DNA of 44,030 bases, taken from Candidatus Allofournierella merdigallinarum (GTDB lineage Bacteria > Bacillota > Clostridia > Oscillospirales > Ruminococcaceae). The position numbers were made by a program, and so were the translations under genes. The stretch is from positions 1-44,030 of the forward strand of contig DXAC01000084.1 of NCBI GenBank assembly GCA_019117205.1, given 5' to 3'. Below, one piece after another: positions 34,373 to 42,247 of the stretch; positions within the stretch are counted from its first letter, which is position 1, and each line of letters starts with the position of its first letter. The notes under the pieces are model-generated. The model made no database searches, was not told the origin of the DNA, and was given only the letters and a program-made list of their open reading frames with translations.

Positions 34373-36309
34373 CCCGTTCCACCTCGCTTTTTGCCGCCGG
34401 AAAACCGCAGCACCAGGTTCCGGCTCACGTCGTCGTACACCGTCAGCCAGGGGTCCAGCTCGGTGGGCAGCGAGTGGGGCCGGTCGTGGATGATCTGCAT
34501 CCACTGGCGGCGGTCCGCCTCGGTCCTGGGCCGCACGACGGCGGTGAGGAACAGCCCGTCCGGCCGCGGTTCCGCCCGCACCACCCTTGCCCGCAGCCGG
34601 GCCCGGTAGCGCCCGGCGCGCACCTCCAGCAGCCCCCGTGCGCCGGGCGCCGCCCCGCCGTCGGGCGGCCGCTCCAGCCACAGCGCCGCCCCCGCCTCGG
34701 AGACGTCGGTGGTCCTGCCCTCCAGCCGTGTCCTGCCCAGCCGGAGCACCGCCGGCTCCTCGGCGCGGATGCGGTCGTGCCGGCGGTGGACCTGCCGGCC
34801 CAGCATGAACAGGATGGCGTAGCACAGGGTCATCAGGTTGTAGCCCAGCCAGTACAGGATCACGCTGCTGTAAAACAGGGCCAGGCCATATTTGCCGTGG
34901 AGGTAGCGGGCCAGCGCCGCCACCGTGAGCAGAGCCAGCGCCCCGTGGGGGGCCAGGTACCGGGCGGAGGCGGTGCGGCCGCCGGCGGCCTTTTTGCTGG
35001 TCACCTTGAAAGTTTGCAGCCGCAGGCCCAGCGTTTCCGCCAGCACCGGCCACGCCAGATAGGGGGCGAAGATGGTGTCGATGATCTGGCTCCAGCGCAT
35101 GGAGCGCACGTTGGTGCTCAGCCGGCGCACCGCCAGCCGGTAGAGCAGATGGCTGGGCAGCCAGAACGCCGCCAGCTCCCAGAAAGCGCAGTCCACCAGC
35201 CGCAGATCGAACAGGGCGAACAGGATGGGCGCCAGGATGAACACCAGCCGGTTGAAAAAGCTCCACCAGTAGAGCCAGGCGCTCAGGTAGGTGAGCCGGG
35301 CGGCCAGGGGCAGCCTGCGGGAGAAGACCGCCCGGGTGTTGCGGATGCTCTGAAGCACCCCCCGGGCCCAGCGGACGCGCTGGCCGATCATGCTTTTCAC
35401 CGTGGTGGTGGACAGCCCCGCCGCCAGCACCTCGTCGGTGGCGTAGGTGATGTAGCCCGCCTGCTGGAGCAGGATGCTGGTCTCGAAGTCCTCGGTAACG
35501 GTGTCGCAGGGGAAGCCCCCGATCTTTTCCAGGGCCTCGCGCAGAATCAGGGTGTTGGAGCCGGTGTAGGCCGCCGCGTTGGCGGAATTCCGCAGCAGGT
35601 TGATCTCCCGGGAGAAAAAGTCCTGCTCGTTGGGGATGTCCTTTTCCAGGTAGAGGTTGAACTGGAACAGGTCGTTGTTGTAAAAGCTCTGGGGCGTCTG
35701 CACCAGCGCCACCGCCTTGCCGGGGATGAAGAAATAGGGCACCGTTTTCAACAGAAAGCTGCTGCGGGGGATCATGTCCGCGTCGAAAGTGGCCACCAGC
35801 GGGGCGCGGGTGGCGGCCAGGGCGTGGTTGTAGTTGCCGGATTTCGCCTGCCGGTTGCCCGAAAGGCCCAGATACCCCGCCCCCAGCCGCTTTGCCAGGG
35901 CGGCCACGGCGGGGCGGTCGCCGTCGTCGCACACCCAAACGTGTACCTTTTCCTTTTGGGGGTAGTCCAGGAACATGCAGGCGTTGATGGTCTTGTACAG
36001 CAGCTGCGGCGGCTCGTTGTGGGTGGCAATGAACACATCCACCTCCGGCCAGTGGTCCAGCGTATCGGGGGGCGTCAGCGTCGCGGCCCCGCTTCTCAGC
36101 CGGCCGATCATCAGCTCGCACATGCCCAGGGTGGTGGAGGCCTCGCACAGGGCCAGCACCAGCCCCGCCGCCGCCTGGCCAAAGCCCGCGTCCCAGGGGA
36201 TGGTAAAGCCCAGCCGCCAGACAAGGTACACCAGGTTGGAGGCGATGGTCAGGCCGAACAGGGCGGCAAGCCCGCCGCGTCCGGCCGGCGCCTTTTTCCG
36301 CCCGCTCAC
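34369..36309 (-). CDS. BcsA-like family 2 glycosyltransferase with C-terminal PilZ domain
   Basis: 646 residues from a GTG start that overlaps the GGDEF stop (GTGA), with a GGGAGGGGGG site upstream. Two N-terminal membrane helices (about 15-33, 44-68), then a GT-A domain with the processive-synthase signature: VCDDGD (Asp128/129), FDADM (Asp176, Asp178), QTPQSFYN (204-211), TEDFETS (Asp274) and QRVRWARG (310-317). More membrane helices follow (about 340-500), with TFKVTSKK (433-440) as the FxVTxK gating-loop motif, then a PilZ domain with RRHDR (509-513) and DVSEAG (535-540), the c-di-GMP-binding pair. It should polymerise a UDP-sugar into an exopolysaccharide when c-di-GMP is bound. Cellulose is possible; no BcsB or BcsZ is present, so another glucan-type polymer is equally likely. 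Confidence 0.88.
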   Translation of the reverse strand: MSGRKKAPAGRGGLAALFGLTIASNLVYLVWRLGFTIPWDAGFGQAAAGLVLALCEASTTLGMCELMIGRLRSGAATLTPPDTLDHWPEVDVFIATHNEPPQLLYKTINACMFLDYPQKEKVHVWVCDDGDRPAVAALAKRLGAGYLGLSGNRQAKSGNYNHALAATRAPLVATFDADMIPRSSFLLKTVPYFFIPGKAVALVQTPQSFYNNDLFQFNLYLEKDIPNEQDFFSREINLLRNSANAAAYTGSNTLILREALEKIGGFPCDTVTEDFETSILLQQAGYITYATDEVLAAGLSTTTVKSMIGQRVRWARGVLQSIRNTRAVFSRRLPLAARLTYLSAWLYWWSFFNRLVFILAPILFALFDLRLVDCAFWELAAFWLPSHLLYRLAVRRLSTNVRSMRWSQIIDTIFAPYLAWPVLAETLGLRLQTFKVTSKKAAGGRTASARYLAPHGALALLTVAALARYLHGKYGLALFYSSVILYWLGYNLMTLCYAILFMLGRQVHRRHDRIRAEEPAVLRLGRTRLEGRTTDVSEAGAALWLERPPDGGAAPGARGLLEVRAGRYRARLRARVVRAEPRPDGLFLTAVVRPRTEADRRQWMQIIHDRPHSLPTELDPWLTVYDDVSRNLVLRFSGGKKRGGTG

Positions 36310-38021
36310 GGCCCCCCTCCCCCGGCGCTTTCCGCCCCCGGCCCGCCGCCCCGGCGCAGGATCTCGCTGCGAGGGCAGTCCCGCCGGCAGCCCACGCAGA
36401 CCCGGCGCATACAGGAGATCTTTTTGTCGTTGATATAATAGCAGTCCTTGCCCAGGTACTTGGCGATATACAGCGCCGTGTCCGCGCAGCGGTACAGACT
36501 CTCGTAGCTTTTCACCGTGCCGTCGGCGGCCACCGCCCCGATGCTCACCGACACCCCATGCTTTTTGCGGCTGGGCCCCAGCGCGCCCCGGGCGTTTTCC
36601 AGCACGGCGGCCAGCTTTTCCTCCAGCAGGGCCCGGTCCACCGGGCCGGTGAGCAGCACCACGAACTCGTCGCCCCCCAGCCGGCCGATGCAGTCGCTCT
36701 TGCGAAAGCTCGCCCGCAGGCACTCGGCGAAGCGCACCAGCACCCGGTCGCCCTCCGGGTGGCCGTCCGCGTCGTTCACCCGCTTGAAGTTGTCCAGGTC
36801 GAAGAGCAGCAGCACCCCCCGGGCGTTCTCCTGGGCGAGAAAGGCCCGGGCGCTGCGCTCGAAGCCCGCCCGGTTGTACAGCCCGGTGAGCTGGTCGTGG
36901 CCCGCCTCGGTGCGGGCCTGGGTCAGCTGGCTGGCCATCCGGTGGATGCCCTCGGTCTTGTGGATATAGTCCCGCTCCAGCTGCTCCAGGGTGCTGGCCA
37001 GGGGCCGAAGCTCCGGCAGCTGCCGCGCCTGCCCGGCCTGCCGGCTGGGTCGCTGGCCCGCCAGCAGGGCCTGCAGGTCCGCCTGGATCCGGTCGATGCG
37101 GGCGAACAGATACCGGTTCAGATACCGGCGCACCGCCAGCCCCGCCAGCAGGCTCAGCGCCGCCATGCCCGCCAGCCCCTGGGCCAGGGTGGCGGCCATG
37201 CCCGAGAGCACCCACTCCAGCCGGGTGGCGGCCAGCAGGTAGACGCCCTGCCCGGCCCGCACCAGGGCGGTGTGCCGCTGTCCGTTGATGGTGAGGATCA
37301 CAAGGCCTCCCCGCTCCGCCGCCTCCTCCAGCGCCGCCAGCCGGGCGGCGTCCTCCTGCTCCCCGCCGACGTCCAGCGCCTGGGCGTTGTTCACCGAAAG
37401 CCCCAGCAGCCGGCCGGTGGCGCCGTCCACCGCCGCCAGCAGGGTGTCCTCCTCGGTGGTGGAGCCCCGCAGCACCTGACGCACCAGCTCGGCTTCGCTG
37501 GCAAGGCCCAGCCGGTCGGCCCGGGCGTCCAGCCGCACCCGGGCCCGGCCCGCCTCGCCGGAGAGCACCTGCACATACAGGTAGGCGGGCGGCTCGTCAA
37601 AGCTGCCCGGGTCGATGGTCACCCGCTCGCCCCGGCCGGAAAAGGCCGGGCCTGCCTCCTCGGGGCCGGTGAACTGGCCGGCGGCCCGCAGCACCCGGCC
37701 CTGGGCGTCCAGCAGGGCCACCCCCTCCACCTCCATGAGCTGGCGCACCGCCTCCAGCTGCTGCCCGCTCACCGCGCCGTCGCCCAGGATGTACTCCACC
37801 GCCCAGGCCCGGTTCAGATAGTCCTGGGCCAGCAGCTCCCGCTTTTCCTCCTCCTCGCCCACCGCCCGGGCCAGGTTGCCCTGAAGCCCCCGCAGCAGCT
37901 GGTCCAGATAGTGGCGGTTGTCCCGCAAGGCGCCCAGAAAAAAGCTGCCGGCGAACAGCCCGCCCATCAGCAGCACAAAGGCCGCGGACACCGCCGCCAG
38001 GCGCAGATACAGCTTTTTCAC
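36306..38021 (-). CDS. Membrane-bound diguanylate cyclase (GGDEF) with C-terminal four-cysteine cluster
   Basis: 571 residues from a GTG (AAGGGAGG 8 nt upstream) overlapping the EAL stop as GTGA. Membrane segments at about 7-30 and 272-298 bracket an extracellular sensor domain of about 240 residues. A coiled linker (300-370) leads to a GGDEF domain with DQLTGLYNR, FDLDNFKRVND and the intact active site GGDEF (449-453). RKSD (440-443), exactly five residues before it, is the RxxD inhibitory site. The tail has Cys537, Cys542, Cys545 and Cys549 (C-X4-C-X2-C-X3-C) in a basic context, absent from ordinary cyclases, which may bind metal. It makes c-di-GMP, most likely for the PilZ synthase encoded next. 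Confidence 0.92.
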   Translation of the reverse strand: MKKLYLRLAAVSAAFVLLMGGLFAGSFFLGALRDNRHYLDQLLRGLQGNLARAVGEEEEKRELLAQDYLNRAWAVEYILGDGAVSGQQLEAVRQLMEVEGVALLDAQGRVLRAAGQFTGPEEAGPAFSGRGERVTIDPGSFDEPPAYLYVQVLSGEAGRARVRLDARADRLGLASEAELVRQVLRGSTTEEDTLLAAVDGATGRLLGLSVNNAQALDVGGEQEDAARLAALEEAAERGGLVILTINGQRHTALVRAGQGVYLLAATRLEWVLSGMAATLAQGLAGMAALSLLAGLAVRRYLNRYLFARIDRIQADLQALLAGQRPSRQAGQARQLPELRPLASTLEQLERDYIHKTEGIHRMASQLTQARTEAGHDQLTGLYNRAGFERSARAFLAQENARGVLLLFDLDNFKRVNDADGHPEGDRVLVRFAECLRASFRKSDCIGRLGGDEFVVLLTGPVDRALLEEKLAAVLENARGALGPSRKKHGVSVSIGAVAADGTVKSYESLYRCADTALYIAKYLGKDCYYINDKKISCMRRVCVGCRRDCPRSEILRRGGGPGAESAGGGGP

Positions 38022-38827
38022 CGCGTCGCCTCCCTTTGCACCAAGGCAAAAAACTCCTCCCGGGGCAGCGGCCGGGAAAAATAGTACCCCTGGGCCAGCC
38101 GGCAGCCCGCCCGCCGCAAGGCCTGGGCGTGGGCGGCGGTCTCCACCCCCTCGGCCACCACCTCCATGCCCAGCCGCCGGGCCATCTCCACGGTGCAGGC
38201 CAGGATCTCGTCCATCCGGGGCTGCCCGGCCCGGCCCACCAGCGAGCGGTCCAGCTTCAGGGCGTCGAACGGGATGCGGGCCAGGCTGCCCAGGGTGGAG
38301 CTGCCGGCGCCGAAGTCGTCCATCTCCACCCCGAAGCCCATGGCCCGCAGCCGGCACGCCTGCTCCGCCAGCCGGTCGGCGTCGCTCTCCGCCGCGCTCT
38401 CGGTGATCTCAAAGGCCAGCTCGCCGCCTCCCACCCCCGCGCCGGCGGCCAGCGCCCCGATGCGCTTTGCCGCGTCCGGCCGCGCCAGGTGCCGGCGGGA
38501 CAGGTTCACCGAGATGCACCCCGGCGCCAGCTGCCGGCGGCGGATCTCGCCGATGTCCCGGCACACCTGGCGGAGCACCTCGGCGTCCAGCGCCGCGATC
38601 TGGCCGGTGCGCTCCAGCACCGGGATGAACCGGTCCGGCGGCACCAGTCCCTCCGCCCGCTGCCAGCGCACCAGCGCCTCGGCCCCCCGAAGCCCGCCGG
38701 TGTCCAGATCGAACTTGGGCTGATACCACACCTGGAACCGCCCCGCCGCCAGCGCCCCGCCAAAGGCCAGCGCCAGCGCCCGGTCCTGCCCGCAGCGGCG
38801 CATCCGCCCCCACAGCCCCTCCGCCAT
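38018..38827 (-). CDS. EAL-domain c-di-GMP phosphodiesterase
   Basis: 269 residues, essentially a lone EAL domain without sensor or membrane segment. Catalytic residues are complete: Glu50 (EAL), Asn108 (VNLS), Glu140 (EITES), Asp170-Asp171 (DDFGAG), Lys191 (KLDRS), Glu226/Glu229 (EGVET) and Gln246 (QGYYF). It should therefore hydrolyse c-di-GMP to pGpG. AAAGGAGGTG precedes the ATG. First gene of the four-gene operon; no clear promoter could be recognised in the very GC-rich region before it. Confidence 0.92.
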   Translation of the reverse strand: MAEGLWGRMRRCGQDRALALAFGGALAAGRFQVWYQPKFDLDTGGLRGAEALVRWQRAEGLVPPDRFIPVLERTGQIAALDAEVLRQVCRDIGEIRRRQLAPGCISVNLSRRHLARPDAAKRIGALAAGAGVGGGELAFEITESAAESDADRLAEQACRLRAMGFGVEMDDFGAGSSTLGSLARIPFDALKLDRSLVGRAGQPRMDEILACTVEMARRLGMEVVAEGVETAAHAQALRRAGCRLAQGYYFSRPLPREEFFALVQREATR

Positions 38828-38928
38828 GGCCGCACCTCCTTTTGTTCCTCTCCCCCTTAGAATGGTCCGCGGCCCCGCCTTTCATGCGCCCGGGGCGGGG
38901 CCGCAGGTCCTTGGCCCCGGCCGGCGCG
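38828..38928 (-). other. GC-rich leader region of the EAL operon with an inverted repeat
   Basis: GCGGCCCCGCC and GGCGGGGCCGC, about 38862-38904, can form an 11-bp stem with a 14-nt loop upstream of the EAL ribosome site. I saw neither a c-di-GMP-I nor a c-di-GMP-II riboswitch consensus, and no good -35/-10 pair. Confidence 0.45.
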
Positions 38929-38962
38929 AAAAAACACCGGGCCCTCCGGCCCGGTGTTTTTT
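38929..38962. terminator. Second terminator after rpsI, bidirectional
   Basis: AAAAAACACCGGGCC (38929-38943) mirrored by GGCCCGGTGTTTTTT (38948-38962), loop CTCC. Fully symmetrical A and T tracts. Confidence 0.9.
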
Positions 38963-38964
38963 CA

Positions 38965-38996
38965 CAAAGAAAAGCCCCGGAGCAAAGCTCCGGGGC
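38965..38996 (-). terminator. First terminator after rpsI
   Basis: A 10-bp stem (38974-38983 with 38987-38996), 3-nt loop, followed on the minus strand by TTTTCTTTG; 30 nt after the rpsI stop. Confidence 0.92.
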
Positions 38997-39025
38997 CTTT
39001 GAAGCGTATAAAGCCAGAGGGAAGA

Positions 39026-39424
39026 TCAGCGCTTGCTGAACTGCGGAGCGCGACGGGCAGCCTTGAGGCCGTACTTCTTGCGCTCTTTCATGCGAGGATC
39101 GCGGGTGAGGAAGCCGGCTTTCTTCAGCACGGGGCGCAGGTTCTCGTCGTACTGCAGCAGGGCGCGGGACAGGCCGTGACGGATGGCGCCGGCCTGGCCG
39201 GAAACACCGCCGCCGCCCACGCGGACCACGATGTCGAACTTGCCCTCCACCTCGGCCACCGCCAGGGGCTGGCGGACGATGAGCTTCAGGGTCTCCAGGC
39301 CGAAGTAGTCGTCGATGTCACGATCGTTGATGGTGATCTTGCCGGTGCCATTGTACACACGGACGCGGGCAACGGAATTCTTACGACGACCGGTGCCGTA
39401 GAAATAAGGTTTCGTCTCGTACAT
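39026..39424 (-). CDS. rpsI: 30S ribosomal protein S9
   Basis: 132 residues, normal length. [15 protein letters not shown] at the start, the central [24 protein letters not shown] segment (quoted for recognition in part) and the invariant C-terminal basic tail ending FSKR. Second gene of the rplM-rpsI operon, 16 nt after rplM. Confidence 0.98.
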   Translation of the reverse strand: MYETKPYFYGTGRRKNSVARVRVYNGTGKITINDRDIDDYFGLETLKLIVRQPLAVAEVEGKFDIVVRVGGGGVSGQAGAIRHGLSRALLQYDENLRPVLKKAGFLTRDPRMKERKKYGLKAARRAPQFSKR

Positions 39425-39440
39425 ATTCTATTGCCTCCTA

Positions 39441-39869
39441 TTAAAACTCGTAGACTTCGGGCTTCTGGGCGGCGTTCTGATGCTCCGCGCCCTTGTAGCA
39501 GCGCAGGCGGGTCATGGCCTTGGCGCCCAGGGTGTTGGCGGGGATCATGCCTTTCACCGCAACGTACATGGCCTTGTCGCTGTTCTCAGCCATCAGGGTC
39601 TTGTACTGGGTCTCTTTCAGGCCGCCGATCCAGCCGGAATGGGTGCGGTAGTACTTCTTCTCCAGCTTTTTGCCGGTGAGAACGGCCTTGTCGCAGTTGA
39701 TGATGATGACATGGTCGCCACAGTCCACGTTGGGGGTAAAGGTGACCTTGTTCTTGCCGCGCAGCAGCACGGCGGCCTTGGCGGCGACGCGGCCCAGGGG
39801 CTTGCCGGCGGCGTCGATCACATACCACTTGCGCTCGGTCTGGGCGGGTTTGGCGAGAGTAGTGCTCAT
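39441..39869 (-). CDS. rplM: 50S ribosomal protein L13
   Basis: 142 residues, the same length as E. coli L13, from the Met preceded by AGGAGG. RKWYVIDAAGKPLGRVA, DHVIIINCDKAVLTGKK, YYRTHSGWIGGLK and VKGMIPANTLGAKAM are characteristic. It starts the rplM-rpsI operon. Confidence 0.98.
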   Translation of the reverse strand: MSTTLAKPAQTERKWYVIDAAGKPLGRVAAKAAVLLRGKNKVTFTPNVDCGDHVIIINCDKAVLTGKKLEKKYYRTHSGWIGGLKETQYKTLMAENSDKAMYVAVKGMIPANTLGAKAMTRLRCYKGAEHQNAAQKPEVYEF

Positions 39870-39956
39870 TTGCTGTTCCTCCTGATCGTATTTCGCGCCC
39901 CAGCGGGCGCGTGAAAGCGGTTGAGCGCGGGGCCGCCCAAAGCGCGCCCCGACGCA
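39870..39956 (-). promoter_or_regulatory. Leader of the rplM operon (possible L13 autoregulatory leader)
   Basis: About 87 nt between the expected transcription start and the L13 start. It contains CGCGCCC-GCT-GGGGCGCG (a stem at about 39893-39910) and a GGGGC/GCCCC stem further 5'. L13 leaders are known in Firmicutes; I cannot confirm the consensus here by eye. Confidence 0.35.
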
Positions 39957-39962
39957 AGGTAG

Positions 39963-39991
39963 ATTATACCCGAAAGGAAAAGCCCCGTCAA
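39963..39991 (-). promoter_or_regulatory. Promoter of rplM-rpsI
   Basis: On the minus strand TTGACG (39986-39991), 17-nt spacer, perfect TATAAT (39963-39968). Confidence 0.88.
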
Positions 39992-40025
39992 GCACTTTTT
40001 TCGATTATTTTCATTTGATCCTGTC

Positions 40026-40085
40026 TTGCTCTTGTTTTCTTGCGTTTGCTCTTGTTTTCTCCCGTTTGCTCATTTTCTATTTTTT
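40026..40085. repeat. Three imperfect 20-bp direct repeats between rplM and the ttcA-like gene
   Basis: Units begin at 40026, 40046 and 40066. The first two share TTGCTCTTGTTTTCT and end in CGT; the third keeps TTGCTC. A period of 20 bp puts them on about the same face of the helix. The 344-bp gap 39870-40213 otherwise holds the rplM promoter and leader and two plus-strand promoters. Confidence 0.7.
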
Positions 40086-40103
40086 CAAATTTTTGCGTAA
40101 AGT

Positions 40104-40133
40104 TTGTGCAGGTTGCCCGGTATGTGGTATAAT
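40104..40133 (+). promoter_or_regulatory. Upstream promoter of the ttcA-like gene cluster
   Basis: TTGTGC (40104-40109), 18-nt spacer, perfect TATAAT (40128-40133) with an extended -10 TGG just before it. Confidence 0.65.
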
Positions 40134-40158
40134 GGCCGGGAAGACCGCGCCCGCCCCC

Positions 40159-40187
40159 TTGCGGCATGGGGCGCTTATATCTATAAT
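40159..40187 (+). promoter_or_regulatory. Downstream promoter of the ttcA-like gene cluster
   Basis: TTGCGG (40159-40164), 17-nt spacer, perfect TATAAT (40182-40187). The leader would be only about 20 nt but still contains the GGAGAGGGGG ribosome site. Confidence 0.7.
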
Positions 40188-40213
40188 ACATTATATGGAG
40201 AGGGGGCGGCGCC

Positions 40214-40960
40214 ATGCAGCGGCTGGAGGGCCTCATGCGAAAGGCCATTCAGGAATATGCCATGATCGCCCCCGGCGACCGGGTGTGCGTGGGGGTGTCC
40301 GGCGGCAAGGACAGCGTGGCGCTGACGGTGGGCCTGGCCCGCCTGCGGGAATACCTGGGCATCCCCTTTACGCTGGTGGCGGTGAGCCTGGACCCCCAGT
40401 TCGGCGGCGTTGCCGCCGACTACGCCCCGCTGGAGGAGCTGTTCGCGGAATACAAGGTGGAATACCACATCCGCCGCAGCGAGATCGGCCATGTGGTGTT
40501 CGATCTGCGGCGGGAGAAAAACCCCTGCGCCCTGTGCGCCAAGATGCGCCGGGGCCTGTTGCACAACACCGCCAGGGAGCTGGGCTGCGGCCGGGTGGCT
40601 TTGGGCCACCATCTGGACGATGCCATCGAGACTTTCTACATGAACCTTTGGGGCGAGGGGCGGTTGGGCTGCTTTTCGCCGGTGACCTGGCTCTCCCGCA
40701 AGGAGCTGTATCTCATCCGGCCCATGGTGCTGGCCACCGAGGCGGAGGTGCGCCGGGCGGTGAGAGAGCTGGACCTGCCGGTGGTGAAAAGCGCCTGCCC
40801 GGCGGATGGCGCCACCCGCCGCCAGGAGATGAAAGACTATGTGGCGGCCATGGCAAAAAAGGACCCGGCTTTTCGCCAGAAGATGCTGGGGGCGCTGCAG
40901 GGCGCCGGCCTGGACGGCTGGGCTCCCCTGCCCGGCGCGGGCAGGAATTGCCCGGGCTGA
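40214..40960 (+). CDS. TtcA-like PP-loop tRNA thiolation protein
   Basis: 248 residues. PP-loop SGGKDS at 29-34 binds ATP; CALC (Cys105, Cys108) and Cys195 (KSACPADG) match the three cysteines that hold the iron-sulfur cluster in TtcA, and GHHLDDAIETF (131-141) is the family signature. TtcA makes 2-thiocytidine at tRNA position 32. The protein is shorter than E. coli TtcA (311), lacking the C-terminal extension, as in many Firmicutes homologues whose substrate is unproven. First gene of the plus-strand cluster. Confidence 0.82.
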   Translation: MQRLEGLMRKAIQEYAMIAPGDRVCVGVSGGKDSVALTVGLARLREYLGIPFTLVAVSLDPQFGGVAADYAPLEELFAEYKVEYHIRRSEIGHVVFDLRREKNPCALCAKMRRGLLHNTARELGCGRVALGHHLDDAIETFYMNLWGEGRLGCFSPVTWLSRKELYLIRPMVLATEAEVRRAVRELDLPVVKSACPADGATRRQEMKDYVAAMAKKDPAFRQKMLGALQGAGLDGWAPLPGAGRNCPG

Positions 40961-41043
40961 ACCGCTTTTTTCACGCCGCCCCGGCGTTTTCCGGGTCCAG
41001 TTGGCACAGCCGCCCGCGGGGCGGCAAAGCGAGGTGTTTTGGT

Positions 41044-42228
41044 TTGGAGTTTGAAAAGCATTGCTGGGCGCTGGTGGACCTGGACGCTTTGGCCCACAAT
41101 TTCCGGCGCATCGCGGCCCACGCCGCCCCCGCAAAGGTGTGCGCGGTGGTGAAAGCGGGGGCCTACGGCCACGCGGACGGAATGGTCTGCAAGGCCCTGC
41201 AGGACGCCGGGGCCGAGTGGTTCGCGGTGAGCTGCCTTGCCGAGGCGCTGCACCTGCGCGCCGGCGGGGTCACCGGGGACATCCTCATCCTGGGCCACAC
41301 CGACCCGGCCTTTGCCGCCCGGCTCATGGAAAGCGACCTGACCCAGGCGGTGTTCAGCGGCGAGTACGCCCGGGCCCTCAGCGACAGGGCGGCCGCCGCC
41401 GGCGGCCGGGTGAAAGCCCATCTGAAAGTGGATACCGGCATGGGCCGGCTGGGCTTTGACGCCCGCCGGGCCGAGGCGGTGGAGCGGTGTGTGGAGGAGC
41501 TGGCCGGCTGCTGGCAGCTGCCGGGCCTGGCCGTGGGCGGGGTGTTCCAGCACTTCGCCGTGGCGGACAGCCACGACGCCGGCGACGTGGCCTACACCGC
41601 CGGCCAGCACGGCCGCTTTTTGCAGGTGCTGGCGGGGCTCCGGGCCCGGGGCCTGGACACGGGCCTTGCTCACTGCTGCAACTCGGCGGCGCTCACCGAG
41701 CATCCGGAGTGGGGCATGGACCTGGTGCGGCCGGGCATCATCCTCTACGGCTGCGACGCCAGCGACGAGGTACACTTCGAGGGCCTGCGGCCGGTGCTGC
41801 GGCTGATGGCCCGGGTGAGCCAGGTAAAGGAGATCGAGGCGGGCCAGTCGGTGAGTTACGGGCGGCTGTACACCGCCCGCAGCCCCCGGCGGGTGGCCAC
41901 CCTCTGCGTGGGTTACGCCGACGGCTACCCCCGCAGCTTGTCCGGCCAGGGGGTGTGCTCCATCCACGGCCAAAGCGCCCCGGTGATCGGCCGGGTGTGC
42001 ATGGATCAGCTGCTGGTGGACGTCACCGGCCTGGAAAACGTGAAAGCCGGCGACGAGGCCTGCGTCTTCGGCGGCGCGGGGTGCGACACCATCGAGGAGG
42101 TGGCCCGCAAGGCGGGCACCATCCCCTATGAGATCATGTGCGCGCTGGCGCTGCGGGTGCCCCGGGTGTATCTCCGGGGCGGCAAGGCCGTGGCGCTGGC
42201 GGATTATCTCAACCAGACGGAACTGTGA
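41044..42228 (+). CDS. alr: Alanine racemase
   Basis: 394 residues from a TTG start; GAGGTG lies 7 nt upstream and no in-frame ATG or GTG fits. PLP lysine Lys37 in VVKAGAYGHADG (the usual Asn/Asp after KA is Gly here), the catalytic Tyr295 in GYADGYPRSL, HLKVDTGMGRLGF, SYGRLYTA and GRVCMDQLLVDV. It makes D-alanine for peptidoglycan. 83 nt separate it from the ttcA-like gene; a GC-rich 7-bp hairpin there has no T-tract. Confidence 0.93.
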   Translation: MEFEKHCWALVDLDALAHNFRRIAAHAAPAKVCAVVKAGAYGHADGMVCKALQDAGAEWFAVSCLAEALHLRAGGVTGDILILGHTDPAFAARLMESDLTQAVFSGEYARALSDRAAAAGGRVKAHLKVDTGMGRLGFDARRAEAVERCVEELAGCWQLPGLAVGGVFQHFAVADSHDAGDVAYTAGQHGRFLQVLAGLRARGLDTGLAHCCNSAALTEHPEWGMDLVRPGIILYGCDASDEVHFEGLRPVLRLMARVSQVKEIEAGQSVSYGRLYTARSPRRVATLCVGYADGYPRSLSGQGVCSIHGQSAPVIGRVCMDQLLVDVTGLENVKAGDEACVFGGAGCDTIEEVARKAGTIPYEIMCALALRVPRVYLRGGKAVALADYLNQTEL

Positions 42229-42247
42229 CGCATCGGGAGGGAGAACG

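Noticed and set aside
38828-38928. c-di-GMP riboswitch in front of the EAL operon
   Set aside because: Neither the GEMM-I nor GEMM-II conserved core is visible; only a simple GC inverted repeat is present.
40026-40085. CRISPR array from the direct repeats
   Set aside because: The units are contiguous 20-bp tandem repeats without spacers, only three copies, in a promoter region.
40214-40960. LarE (nickel-pincer cofactor sulfur transferase) partner for LarA
   Set aside because: The PP-loop is shared, but the CALC motif, third cysteine and GHHLDD signature are TtcA-type, and the gene is far from larA with a different neighbourhood.
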